From Cyclobacteriaceae bacterium (GTDB lineage: Bacteria; Bacteroidota; Bacteroidia; Cytophagales; Cyclobacteriaceae): a DNA stretch of 64,000 nt. The number at the start of each line of letters is the position of its first letter. The stretch's first letter is position 1. The notes under the pieces are model-generated. The model was not told where the DNA came from. It was given only the letters and a program-made list of their open reading frames with translations, and did no database searches. This document shows, piece by piece, positions 43,477-52,264 of this stretch. The position numbers and the translations under genes were made by a program. The stretch spans positions 62,001 through 126,000 of the forward strand of contig JAHCHY010000008.1 in NCBI GenBank assembly GCA_026129485.1. The letters run 5' to 3'.

Positions 43477-44373
43477 ATGATAGATTTACAGACCCACACA
43501 TCCGCAATTGAAAATACCCAAAAAGGTAACCTGAAGATCCTGCTGGAGAAAGACGATATGGTTCTGCAAACCATTGAAAGCCCTTCTGATACCGGAACGG
43601 AACAGGCTATGCTGGTTAACCGCAACATCATTCACTTTTATTTTTGTGTGGATGGCCCCGCGGAGTTTGCATTCGGCCCGCATTACAGCCGGCAGATTGA
43701 AAAGCAACGAAACTATTTCTTCTATAACCCGGAAGCCGATTTACCCTTCCAGCTAAAGCTGGCACCCGGTGGAAGATTAGTGATTCTATCCATCATGCTG
43801 GAAAGCCTGCACAAGCTTTTTACGCACGATGCACTCCCCTTTCTGAAACCGGAAAATGTAAAGACCAAATTTTACGATGAGCGTGAGGTTCCGGCACAGC
43901 TATATGTCGTGCTCAACCAGCTTTTCACGATAAGCTTAAGTCCGAATGCAGAAAAACTGTATTACCAGGGAAAAGTGCTTGAATTGCTGGGGCTTTATTT
44001 TTCTGAAAAGAAAGCCAATACGGAAAGCTGTCCTTTTCTGAATGACCGGGAAACGGTAAGAAAAATAAAACATGCCAAGGAATACCTGCTGAAGCACATG
44101 GAAGCTCCGCCCGGGCTGAAAGAGTTAGCCAAAATTGCCGGGCTGAACGAATACCAGTTAAAAGTCGGCTTTAAGGAAATTTATGGCAATACGGTATTCG
44201 GCTACCTGCTCGATCACCGGTTAGATCATTCACGCATGCTGCTTGATTCGGCCCGGTACCAGGTAAATGAAGTCGCTTACCAGATCGGTTATACCAACCC
44301 CAGTCATTTTATTGCCGCATTCAAAAAGAAATTCGGGATTACACCCAAGAAGTATTTAATGAACCGGCATTAA
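43477..44373 (+). CDS. AraC-family regulator, PchR-like
   Basis: A 298-residue transcription factor. An N-terminal cupin-type sensor half (about residues 1-185) is followed by two AraC helix-turn-helix motifs (PPGLKELAKIAGLNEYQLKVGFKEIYG and QVNEVAYQIGYTNPSHFIAAFKKKFGITPKKYL). The linker DHRLDHSRMLLDSARYQV and the LKVGF/FGYLLDHRL pattern resemble PchR, a siderophore-responsive activator. It is divergent from the heme receptor gene, so it may control receptor expression in response to an iron carrier. The effector is unknown. It overlaps the convergent HerA-like gene by 4 bases. Confidence 0.85.
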   Translation: MIDLQTHTSAIENTQKGNLKILLEKDDMVLQTIESPSDTGTEQAMLVNRNIIHFYFCVDGPAEFAFGPHYSRQIEKQRNYFFYNPEADLPFQLKLAPGGRLVILSIMLESLHKLFTHDALPFLKPENVKTKFYDEREVPAQLYVVLNQLFTISLSPNAEKLYYQGKVLELLGLYFSEKKANTESCPFLNDRETVRKIKHAKEYLLKHMEAPPGLKELAKIAGLNEYQLKVGFKEIYGNTVFGYLLDHRLDHSRMLLDSARYQVNEVAYQIGYTNPSHFIAAFKKKFGITPKKYLMNRH

Positions 44374-45911
44374 TAGCGTCTGCGGGTACGGGTGGTTGTG
44401 CCAAACAGCATTCCGAAAACACCGCGCACCAGCTCGCGGCCAATCTGTTTGGAGACCGGGGAAGAAAGCACCTCATCGAACGTGCCCTTCTCCTTTGGGG
44501 TACGTGTGGTAGTACGCTGCCCCTGTACCTCGCGTGTTTTCTCTTCCTGCTCTTTACGGGTTGCATTCATTTTTTCTTCTAATATTTCAAAGGCACTTCG
44601 CGGGTCAACAGCTTCCCTGTACTTTTTATACAGGTCGGAGCTTTCCAGTTGCGACTTATATTCTGATTCGCTCAACGGCCCCATAACCGAAGCCGGGGGC
44701 GCAAGGTGCGTTACCACCGTTTCAGTTGGAACACCTTTTTCATTCAGCACGGTAATAAATGCCTGCCCGGTTCCCAGTTGCGTAAACTGTTGTTCCATAT
44801 CATAGTATTCCGACCGGGGAAAAGTTTTGATGGTTTCCTTCAATGCTTTAACATCATTGGGTGTAAACGCACGGATAACATGGTGCACGCGATTACCCAA
44901 TTGCGCTAACACGTTGGCCGGAACATCCTGCGTAAGCTGTGTGCAAAAGAAAACGCCTACGCCCTTTGAGCGGATTAACCGGATGATCTGGTCGATCTGA
45001 TCGAGGAAAGCTTTGGGCGCATCTTTAAATAACAAGTGCGCTTCATCCAGAAAGAAGACCAGCTTGGGCTTATCTAGGTCGCCTGCTTCGGGCAGGTTCT
45101 GATACAGCTCGGCCAGCAAGGCCAGCATAAAGGTTGAAAATACTGCCGGCTGACTTTGTATGTCCGATACATTCAGCAAGCTGATTACACCGCGGCCATC
45201 TACCTTTTCAAACAGGTCATCAATATCAAACGATTTCTCACCAAACAGGTGGTTTATGCCTTGCTGCTCCAATGCCACGATCTTGCGCAGGATGGTACCT
45301 GCCGTGGAAGATGATATCTTACCGTAATCATTTTTAATTTCAGCCGCTCCTGCTCCCTCCGAAAGATAGTTGAGCACTTTCTTCAGATCGTTCAGGTCCA
45401 CAACCGGAAGGTCTTTATCATCAGCATACTTGAACAGGATCATCATTACGCCACGCTGCACTTCGTTTAGCTCCAGGATTTTGCTGAGCAGCACCGGCCC
45501 GAATTCGGTAACCGTAGCGCGCATTTGTGCACCCACCTTTCCGCTAAGGGAATATAACTCAACCGGGAAACCGGATGGCGTATACTGGATATCCAACGCA
45601 TTGGCCCGTTCCGTAATCTTGTCATTCACGGCACCTTCTTTTGCCATACCGGAAATGTCGCCTTTCATATCGGGCATAAACACCGGTACACCGGCAGCCG
45701 AAAGCTGCTCGGCCAGCAACTGCAGCGTACGTGTTTTACCGGAGCCGGTGGCCCCGGTAACCAATCCATGCCGGGTCATCATACGCAGCGGCAGGTTTAC
45801 TTTGGCCTGCGCATGAATGGCGCCCTGGTAAATTCCCGCACCGAGATAAATGCCGGAACCCGCAACGGTATATGATCTATGGATTGATTCGATAAATTTT
45901 TCTGCTGACAT
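44370..45911 (-). CDS. HerA-like / DUF853 helicase-family ATPase
   Basis: A 513-residue ATPase: P-loop GATGSGKTRTLQLL near residue 50, Walker B VFFLDEAHLLFKDAPKAFLDQ and RLIRSKGVGVFFCTQLTQDVP. These match the DUF853 group of HerA/FtsK-like hexameric motors. Their role in bacteria is not established. It stands alone, with only an AraC gene overlapping its 3' end, and no nuclease or Sir2 partner of the sort seen with defence-linked HerA. The C-terminal tail is basic (TTTRTRRRY). Confidence 0.88.
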   Translation of the reverse strand: MSAEKFIESIHRSYTVAGSGIYLGAGIYQGAIHAQAKVNLPLRMMTRHGLVTGATGSGKTRTLQLLAEQLSAAGVPVFMPDMKGDISGMAKEGAVNDKITERANALDIQYTPSGFPVELYSLSGKVGAQMRATVTEFGPVLLSKILELNEVQRGVMMILFKYADDKDLPVVDLNDLKKVLNYLSEGAGAAEIKNDYGKISSSTAGTILRKIVALEQQGINHLFGEKSFDIDDLFEKVDGRGVISLLNVSDIQSQPAVFSTFMLALLAELYQNLPEAGDLDKPKLVFFLDEAHLLFKDAPKAFLDQIDQIIRLIRSKGVGVFFCTQLTQDVPANVLAQLGNRVHHVIRAFTPNDVKALKETIKTFPRSEYYDMEQQFTQLGTGQAFITVLNEKGVPTETVVTHLAPPASVMGPLSESEYKSQLESSDLYKKYREAVDPRSAFEILEEKMNATRKEQEEKTREVQGQRTTTRTPKEKGTFDEVLSSPVSKQIGRELVRGVFGMLFGTTTRTRRRY

Positions 45912-45992
45912 GATCTTTCGGTTTAGGTGCTTGGGCAGGGGATTGATTCAATCGAAAATTAGCGTAAAATACCGATTGAAGTTTTTAACAGG

Positions 45993-46505
45993 TTAAAGTT
46001 TTTTCTTCAGCAGCCAGTCCACCTGCGGATCATCGCCCATCCAGAAGGTGTGCTCTGAAAACCGCTCGAAACCCCATCGGCTATAGAACTTTTGGGCCTT
46101 GTAATTTTTTTCCCACACGCCTAACCAGATCCAGGTAAGCTGGTTGGAAACGGCATACTGCAATGCTTGCTCCATCAGCAATCGCCCTACCGATTTACCT
46201 TGCGCGGAAGTAAGCACATAAAGCCGCTGAAGCTCAATTGTATTTTCACCGAGATAAGAAACCACTTCATCGCTTTTGCGCAACCGCACAAACCCCACCA
46301 CTTCATCTTCATCAAAAGCGAGGTAAAGCTTTGAGCCGGGTTCGTGGAACTCCTGTTCAAACCGGGGCAGGTTGTAGGTTGCTTCGAAAAAGGCCTTTAG
46401 GTTTTCGGGAGTATTGGAATCGGCAAATGTATCGGTATAGGATGTGATAGCCACATGCCGCATGGCTGGTATTTTATCGAAGATGGCTTCTCTTACCTGG
46501 ATCAT
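45993..46505 (-). CDS. GNAT-family N-acetyltransferase
   Basis: A 170-residue GNAT enzyme. Motif A is LQRLYVLTSAQGKSVGRLLMEQALQYAV and motif B WLGVWEKNYKAQKFYSRWGFE, which is close to spermidine/phosphinothricin-type acetyltransferases. The start MIQVREAIFDKIPAMR is family-typical. Its start codon is directly preceded by the T tract of a strong terminator hairpin that ends the upstream gene, leaving no space for a normal leader. The substrate is unknown. Confidence 0.88.
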   Translation of the reverse strand: MIQVREAIFDKIPAMRHVAITSYTDTFADSNTPENLKAFFEATYNLPRFEQEFHEPGSKLYLAFDEDEVVGFVRLRKSDEVVSYLGENTIELQRLYVLTSAQGKSVGRLLMEQALQYAVSNQLTWIWLGVWEKNYKAQKFYSRWGFERFSEHTFWMGDDPQVDWLLKKKL

Positions 46506-46548
46506 AAAAAACTGCTTTACCCCGAAGGGGAGCTCCGAAGTAAAGCAG
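46505..46548 (-). terminator. Rho-independent terminator touching a start codon
   Basis: On the minus strand CTGCTTTAC and GTAAAGCAG form a 9-bp stem around a CCCC-TTCG-GGGG inner hairpin, followed by a T tract that runs into the ATG of the GNAT gene (46503-46505). It ends the DUF3078 gene and may attenuate the GNAT gene. Confidence 0.8.
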
Positions 46549-46563
46549 CGAACCGGTTAATAT

Positions 46564-47484
46564 TTATTTTTCAAAATTCTGGAATGTATAAAGCACCCCG
46601 AGCGAGAAAGCCTGGCTTAGCTGAACTCCGCTATCCTGGTCGTAATCATACAACAGGATACCACCCAACGAAACATTTATAAAACGATTCACTTTGGCAG
46701 TAAGGTTCAAATCCAAACGATGGTCGATCGTTTTGGCATCCAGGGTTTCGTAATTGGCAAACATCATGTAGCGCCACTTCAGGTTTACATTCTCTGCAAT
46801 GTCTTTATTGAAGTCGGCCACCATCTGGAAAGCCAGCCACTCAAAGCGCGTATTTTCACCAACCGTAACACCATACGGATTAGTAGCGCTTACGGCATCA
46901 AAACGGCCATTGTTATCAGCCACGATTGTAACACGGGGCGAAAATGGCGAAAGGTTAAGCTTAAAGAAATCGGCAGGCTTGTATTCAAAACCCCAGGCAG
47001 AGGTGATGAAAGCCGGTGCAAAAATATCCGAGATCAAAGTGGCTTGTTCAACTCCGTTCACATCTTTGGCATAGCTGTATCCCTTGGCAAATTGCGAAAG
47101 AAACGATAGTGATGTAGTAAAGCTCCACTTTGGACTTAATTCGCGGCCATACTGGGTTTGCAGAAAGATCCGGTCGAGTGTTTTACGATAACCCTGCCCC
47201 TGGTTGTTTACCATACCATAGAGGAAATCCAGTTCGTTATCCCAACTGTTCTTGTCCTTTTTGAAGTTGGCTTTGTAATTCAGGAATCCGTTAAACCCGA
47301 TCGAGTTTACCCCACCGGCCTTCCAGTTGGATGTAAAAGATGCCTGGTTAATGTTAAGCCCGGCTTTAAATGCTTTTTTCCAGTTGCTGGTTGAGTCTAC
47401 TTTAACCACCTGGGCTGATGCCAGAATTGAGAAAGTCATAAAAAAGCCAACAAGCAACAGGTTCTTTTGAGAAAATCGCGACAT
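46564..47484 (-). CDS. DUF3078 outer-membrane protein
   Basis: A 306-residue protein with a signal (MSRFSQKNLLLVGFFMTFSILASAQ) and a beta-barrel-type sequence. The DUF3078 core is clear: WKKAFKAGLNINQASFTSNWKAGGVNSIGFNGFLNYKANF near the start, DNELDFLYGMVNNQGQGYRKTLDRI, and the final LSQAFSLGVLYTFQNF. The family is Bacteroidota-specific with no known function. A TATCTTTG-like -7 box (TATTTTTG, 47506-47513, minus) lies 21 bases before the ATG at 47484. Confidence 0.87.
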   Translation of the reverse strand: MSRFSQKNLLLVGFFMTFSILASAQVVKVDSTSNWKKAFKAGLNINQASFTSNWKAGGVNSIGFNGFLNYKANFKKDKNSWDNELDFLYGMVNNQGQGYRKTLDRIFLQTQYGRELSPKWSFTTSLSFLSQFAKGYSYAKDVNGVEQATLISDIFAPAFITSAWGFEYKPADFFKLNLSPFSPRVTIVADNNGRFDAVSATNPYGVTVGENTRFEWLAFQMVADFNKDIAENVNLKWRYMMFANYETLDAKTIDHRLDLNLTAKVNRFINVSLGGILLYDYDQDSGVQLSQAFSLGVLYTFQNFEK

Positions 47485-47547
47485 ATTTTTAGGTTTTATT
47501 CGGCACAAAAATAAGAAAAACCGAATCCCAAGCCTTGAAAAGGCTGA

Positions 47548-47964
47548 TCAGATGTTATTTAGCCGGATTTCGTCCAGTGCAATCTCGGTAAGCGGCTTGG
47601 TAATAAACTTAATCACATGATTGTTGTTCACAATCTTGTCGATATCGCGCTTGTTATCCGAGCTGGAGAGGATTATGACTTTGCACTTGCTGCGCACCAA
47701 TTCATTGAATTTTTCAAATTCATAGAGGAACACGAAGCCATCCACAATCGGCATGTTGATATCCAGGAAAATCAGGTTGGGGATATTCTCAGGTTCACCC
47801 TGATGTTGCTTGAGGTAATCCAATGCCCCCTTGCCCGAACTCTTTACTTCAACCCGTTTGGCAAACTTTGTTATCTCAATAATCCGCTTGCTGATAAAAT
47901 TATCAGTGTCATTATCATCAACCAGCAAAACCAGATCAATTGTCTTAGTAGCAGCCATTTCCAT
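47548..47964 (-). CDS. Single-domain response regulator
   Basis: A 138-residue stand-alone receiver domain: acidic pair in LLVDDNDTDNFISKRIIE, phospho-acceptor in NLIFLDINMPIVDGF, then IILSSSDNKRDI and the Lys in FITKPL. It resembles Rcp1-like CheY proteins that signal through protein contact rather than DNA binding. No histidine kinase is adjacent. The start is uncertain: ATGs at 47964 and 47958 both work. Confidence 0.88.
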   Translation of the reverse strand: MEMAATKTIDLVLLVDDNDTDNFISKRIIEITKFAKRVEVKSSGKGALDYLKQHQGEPENIPNLIFLDINMPIVDGFVFLYEFEKFNELVRSKCKVIILSSSDNKRDIDKIVNNNHVIKFITKPLTEIALDEIRLNNI

Positions 47965-48101
47965 GCACAACCTGCTTAAATAAAATCCCTACACTTATCA
48001 ATTGTCGCAAATTTATTCTTTTTTGGCAGTTCCTAAACTTTTGGCACCTCTGTTAAAGCAATACGTAAGTATTTGGCCAAAAAAGTAAAAAAACAGGAAG
48101 G

Positions 48102-49901
48102 TTATTGGGTAAGTATTTTAAGTTTTTCGCCCCGCGCAAGCTTGAAGTCTTCTTTCTTGTTCCACTCCATAATGTCTTTAATGGTAACATTATACTGGCG
48201 GGCTACACTATAGAGCGTATCCGATTCTTTAACCTCATGCATAATAAACTGGGATTGTGCCGTTTGTGTCTTTGCTTCCTCTTTTTCCGATTGTGGCTTA
48301 ACCGTTAATACCTGGCCCGGCTTTATGCCTGCTGCAATGTCCAGCGCATTCCATGCAAGCAGGTCCGTTACACTAACATTGTATTGCCGGGCAATGGCAT
48401 AAAGTGTTTCACCCTGCTTTACAGTATGAGATGCAGGCTTTTCGGCAACAATCGAATCGGCATGCTGCAATACCAGCCGAGATGAGTCTGCCGGGATTAT
48501 CTTATCAGCAGGCTTTTGTTCCGGCTGGATAACAAGCTGGGGTTTCAGCGGGGCCCGGGTTGAAGCTTCCGACTCCGGGGTTTCTTTCGGCCGGACTTCC
48601 CAGTTAAAGAACGAATCTGAATCCACTTTGGCAATTACCGTTGTTTCTTCGGTTACCGACTCCAGAACAGGGACAGCCCCGCGTGTTACCGGTTTGGCAT
48701 TATCCAGGCGCACCACATCGCCCGGCTTTAAAGCGCCAGTCAACTGTTTATTGTATTTCTTCAGGCGTTTCAGTTGCACACCGGTTTGCTGACTGATCAA
48801 CCACAAATTATCACCGGAACGCACGGTATAGCTTTCGCCCCGGGCCCCGTTTTTCTTACGGGCCAGATAATAATAGGAGCCTGCCAGTACGGAGTGATCG
48901 ATCGGTATTTCGTTGTACTTCAGAAATTCCCTAATCCCAATACCCGACCGCTTGGCCAACGCGGTTGTGGTTTCACCCGGTATGGCCTGTATGGCCATTA
49001 TTCCATTAAATCGTTTCTTTTCGGTGCGGACAGTAGGCTTTACTTCAATCACTTCCGGTTTTGCGGAAGCTGAGGCTATGTTTAATGTATTGAATCCGGC
49101 CGGCAATGATCCTGTCGGAATGACCACTGCATACGTTTTGTCTGCCGGAATCTTATCCTTGCGAATCCACTTGTTGTAATCCCTGAGAAGGGACTCTTCC
49201 ATAGCCAGCTCATGCGAAAGCTCTGAAATACTTTTGGCGGACGTGATCGGGTAATGCGAAACCTTAACCTGCGGTTCGCCCTTTACGGCATTTTCAAAGG
49301 CGACCTTGTGTGCAATATATTTCTTAATGTACCAGTACGTATCGGATGTAATATCCATGTGGCGGGCGCCATTGTATTTGTCGCCAACCGATCGTTGCAC
49401 ACCTCCGCCCCCCATCTGGTAAGATTGCAGCGCCAACAACCAGTTATTGAACATAAAGTTATTCTTCTTCAGGTAGCGGGCTGCAGCACGGGTAGCCGAA
49501 TAAATATTCATTCGTTCATCCACTTCCCTATCTACCCGCAATCCCATTTCGAGCGCGGTAAAATCTTTAAACTGCCAGAACCCAACGGCATTTGAAACTG
49601 AAACGGCATCGGCAATCAAAGCGCTTTCCTGCAATACCAGGTATTTGAAGTCCTGCGGAAGCCGCTCTTCTTCAAAAATCTTTTCGATGATGGGGAAATA
49701 CGTTTTGGCACGCTCTACTTTGATATTAAAGTAGCGCGGGTATTGCGTAAGTGCGTCCACATCTTTCTGAATTTCGCGCCTGGCATCATCACGTATGGTG
49801 AGTGTCATGTCTGCGAAATGCATTTTATGAGGCACTTCAGGAGTTTGGGCGTATGAGGCAGCAACTCCGAAAAAAATGAGTGCGACTGCAAAAAATCTCA
49901 T
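48102..49901 (-). CDS. Membrane-bound lytic transglycosylase (MltD-like) with LysM repeats
   Basis: A 599-residue exported protein (MRFFAVALIFFGVAASYAQ). The SLT lysozyme-like domain (about residues 60-230) has the catalytic glutamate in YLVLQESALIADAVS, with SNAVGFWQF and NNWLLALQSYQMGGGGV. Three clear LysM modules follow (YTVRSGDNLWLISQQTG; HTVKQGETLYAIARQYN; HEVKESDTLYSVARQYN), with a weaker one near residue 300. It cleaves peptidoglycan to 1,6-anhydro products in the periplasm. The C terminus ends in the last LysM. Confidence 0.92.
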   Translation of the reverse strand: MRFFAVALIFFGVAASYAQTPEVPHKMHFADMTLTIRDDARREIQKDVDALTQYPRYFNIKVERAKTYFPIIEKIFEEERLPQDFKYLVLQESALIADAVSVSNAVGFWQFKDFTALEMGLRVDREVDERMNIYSATRAAARYLKKNNFMFNNWLLALQSYQMGGGGVQRSVGDKYNGARHMDITSDTYWYIKKYIAHKVAFENAVKGEPQVKVSHYPITSAKSISELSHELAMEESLLRDYNKWIRKDKIPADKTYAVVIPTGSLPAGFNTLNIASASAKPEVIEVKPTVRTEKKRFNGIMAIQAIPGETTTALAKRSGIGIREFLKYNEIPIDHSVLAGSYYYLARKKNGARGESYTVRSGDNLWLISQQTGVQLKRLKKYNKQLTGALKPGDVVRLDNAKPVTRGAVPVLESVTEETTVIAKVDSDSFFNWEVRPKETPESEASTRAPLKPQLVIQPEQKPADKIIPADSSRLVLQHADSIVAEKPASHTVKQGETLYAIARQYNVSVTDLLAWNALDIAAGIKPGQVLTVKPQSEKEEAKTQTAQSQFIMHEVKESDTLYSVARQYNVTIKDIMEWNKKEDFKLARGEKLKILTQ

Positions 49902-49958
49902 TGGGCTCAAAATTAAGTGAAAAGATCAGGAATTGAAAGAGAATAACGAACGTACCCG

Positions 49959-50594
49959 TTATTTCTTGCGCGCCATCATAATACCATCGCGCAAGGGCAG
50001 CAGCATGCACTCTACACGGGTGTCGGCAGCCACGGCATCATTAAACGCCTGCAATGCCTTTGTATCCTTATCGGCATGCTGCAGGGTAATCTTGCCGCTC
50101 CACAGCACGTTATCGGCCAGGATAAGTCCGCCCGAACGCACTTTAGCCAATACCAGGTTATAGTACTGCAGGTAATTCTCTTTATCGGCATCAATAAACA
50201 CCAGATCGAACGTTTCGGTAAGCGAAGGCAGAATAGCTGCGGCATTTCCTATGCGGTAGTCAATTACATCTTTTAAACCGGCTTGTTGAAAATAACCCCG
50301 CACACGGTTCTCCAGCTCCTCGTTCACATCTATCGTAATCAGCTTACCCCCGGCAGCAAGTCCTTCGGTCAGGCAAATGGCAGAATAACCGGTATAGGTT
50401 CCGATCTCCAGCACAACTTTGGGTTGCATGAGCTTGCTGATAAGCGATAAAAACCTTCCCTGCACATGGCCGGAAAGCATGCGCGGCTTAAGTACATGGG
50501 CGTGCGTATCGCGATTAATCTTCTTTAAAAGATCCGGTTCGGCAGCCGTGTGGGTCTGCACATAAGCCGCAATATCGTCAGGCAGAAATTCCAT
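49959..50594 (-). CDS. Class I SAM-dependent O-methyltransferase
   Basis: A 211-residue enzyme of the catechol O-methyltransferase group: SAM motif I VVLEIGTYTGYSAICL, metal-site Asp in LVFIDADKENYLQYY, and GGLILADNVLWSGK. It probably methylates catechol- or caffeoyl-type hydroxyls in the cytoplasm; the substrate is unknown. The ATG at 50594 overlaps the end of the M16 peptidase gene by 17 bases, so the two are translationally coupled. Confidence 0.9.
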   Translation of the reverse strand: MEFLPDDIAAYVQTHTAAEPDLLKKINRDTHAHVLKPRMLSGHVQGRFLSLISKLMQPKVVLEIGTYTGYSAICLTEGLAAGGKLITIDVNEELENRVRGYFQQAGLKDVIDYRIGNAAAILPSLTETFDLVFIDADKENYLQYYNLVLAKVRSGGLILADNVLWSGKITLQHADKDTKALQAFNDAVAADTRVECMLLPLRDGIMMARKK

Positions 50595-51825
50595 GGGCCG
50601 GTTCCATAACCAGGTAGCTGAGCTTGTCTTCTCGAAACATTTCATCAGCTAATTGCTGAAGTTGCTGGGCCGAGGTATGCTTTACGCGATCAAAGATCTC
50701 ATCGAGCGATGTTACGCGCCCCTGATCAAGAATATTTCGGGCCATCATCATCATAAAGCTAACGTTGTTTTCTTCGGCCATGGCAATTTGCCCGAGTATT
50801 TGTTCTTTACACGAAGCCAGTTGCTTTACGCCCAAAGGCGAATGGCTGAGCTTTTTCAATTCCTGCTTTACCAACGCGATGCTTCGTTTAAGCTGCGAGG
50901 GTTCCGTTCCAAACGAAATGGCAAATAAGCCTGTGTCGGTAAACGGAACATACTGTGCTCCTATGGAGTACACAAAACCATGCTTTTCGCGCAAAGCGAG
51001 ATTAAGCCGCGAGTTCATTCCTGAGCCGCCTAATATGCTGGTAAGCATATAGAACGGGCTGCGTTTTGTATCCGTAAAGGAATAAGCCGGGCGACCGATA
51101 GCACAACGGGCCTGCTTTACTGTACGCTGCAACACTACTTCGCGTGGTTTATAGCCCTTAAACGGAGTGCGCTTTTTTGCTGAACGCAATGCAGGTATTG
51201 TTCCCAGGTATTTTTCGGCCAGTTTAATCACACGATCTGCCGGTATATTGCCCACGCACGAAAATACCACACGCCTGGTATCTAAGTTTTCGCGGATAAA
51301 CTGTTGAAAGTTTTTTCGCTTAAACGCACGCACGGTTTTTTCTGTACCGAGGATGTTCATACCCAACGAATGACCGGCAAAGATCACTCCATCAAATTCA
51401 TCCTGCAGCGAGTCGTCCGGGTCATCGAGGTACATCATCATCTCCTCCAGGATCACCTGCCGTTCACGTTCAATCTGCGAAGCCGGGAATATAGAATCGA
51501 ATGTAATATCGGTCAGCAGTTCAAGGGCCCGCTCAAAGTAATCATCGCGCAAGGACGCATAGAATAAAATCTTTTCTTTATCGGTAAACGCATTCAGCTC
51601 ACCACCCAGCGACTCCAGCCGGTTAATAATATGAAACGCCTTGCGCCTGCGTGTACCCTTAAATGCCATGTGCTCCCAGAAGTGGGCAATGCCCTGGTTG
51701 GCGGATGTTTCATCACGACTGCCTATATCCAGCATAATGCCGCAATGAACAATTTTGGTAGTGGTAACCCGGTTATGAATTACCCGGATGCCATTCCTCA
51801 ACGTGTAAATTTCGTACTCCCTCAT
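50578..51825 (-). CDS. M16-family zinc peptidase
   Basis: A 415-residue pitrilysin-type protease. The inverted zinc motif HxxEH is HFWEH (H48, E51, H52) and the second glutamate region follows (LGGELNAFTDKEKILFYASL). It matches the shorter cytoplasmic M16 (processing-peptidase-like) type. No signal sequence is present. It is first in an operon with the overlapping O-methyltransferase. A minus-strand -7 box lies 10 bases before the ATG. Confidence 0.92.
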   Translation of the reverse strand: MREYEIYTLRNGIRVIHNRVTTTKIVHCGIMLDIGSRDETSANQGIAHFWEHMAFKGTRRRKAFHIINRLESLGGELNAFTDKEKILFYASLRDDYFERALELLTDITFDSIFPASQIERERQVILEEMMMYLDDPDDSLQDEFDGVIFAGHSLGMNILGTEKTVRAFKRKNFQQFIRENLDTRRVVFSCVGNIPADRVIKLAEKYLGTIPALRSAKKRTPFKGYKPREVVLQRTVKQARCAIGRPAYSFTDTKRSPFYMLTSILGGSGMNSRLNLALREKHGFVYSIGAQYVPFTDTGLFAISFGTEPSQLKRSIALVKQELKKLSHSPLGVKQLASCKEQILGQIAMAEENNVSFMMMMARNILDQGRVTSLDEIFDRVKHTSAQQLQQLADEMFREDKLSYLVMEPAHGISA

Positions 51826-51835
51826 AGTTCAGGTG

Positions 51836-51843
51836 CAAAAGTA
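51836..51843 (-). promoter_or_regulatory. -7 box TACTTTTG of the M16 peptidase gene
   Basis: An exact TAnnTTTG on the minus strand ends 10 bases before the ATG at 51825. Confidence 0.5.
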
Positions 51844-51984
51844 ATCTTTGCGGCACGCTGTACCAACCCCGAACATAATTGCCCGTATACGGGCACACCG
51901 GTTGACACAAGGCTCGTATTCTTCGTAAAATCGGGCCTGTGCTACGGCACAATAGTTGAATAACCGGATTTAAACCCAGGCACT

Positions 51985-52239
51985 ATGGAAACTCAAAAAG
52001 TTAAAACCTGCTTTACCATTACCTTTACCGATGACCAGTTTAACCATGCGCGCGCCTACGTGGAAGATATGAGGCGGCACCCTCAGCGCGTGTTCTGGCG
52101 CGGCAAAGAAGGGAAAACCGATGACGAATTAATTGTAGAGCAGATTGCGCACCGCATTTTATCGGGATTTTATAACACTGATACCTATACAGCCAGCAAG
52201 CACATTGTGCGGATGGAGAGTATGAGCTCTACACAGTAG
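51985..52239 (+). CDS. Hypothetical protein (84 aa)
   Basis: An 84-residue protein without signal or membrane segment. Features are KTCFTITFTDDQFNHARAYVEDMRRHP, a basic RVFWRGKEGKT and a predicted helix ELIVEQIAHRILSGF. I do not recognise a family. It stands alone between convergent-divergent neighbours. The 159-base gap upstream holds only the promoter of the M16 gene and a frame without a usable start. Confidence 0.6.
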   Translation: METQKVKTCFTITFTDDQFNHARAYVEDMRRHPQRVFWRGKEGKTDDELIVEQIAHRILSGFYNTDTYTASKHIVRMESMSSTQ

Positions 52240-52264
52240 CCAAGATGTAAGTACTGGATATGGT

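Noticed and set aside
44366-44373. Four-base convergent overlaps (44370-44373, 58913-58916) as regulatory antisense
   Set aside because: Short tail-to-tail overlaps at stop codons are common in compact genomes and need no special explanation.
44370-45911. HerA-like ATPase as part of an anti-phage HerA system
   Set aside because: No Sir2, DUF4297 or NurA-type nuclease gene is adjacent, and the sequence fits the common DUF853 group, which occurs outside defence islands.
51841-51963. A plus-strand frame with a Cys-containing, protein-like end (CTNPEHNCPYTGTPVD...) before the 84-residue gene
   Set aside because: It has no ATG, GTG or TTG start within the intergenic region. The only start lies deep inside the M16 peptidase gene on the other strand, so it is most likely chance or a decayed fragment.
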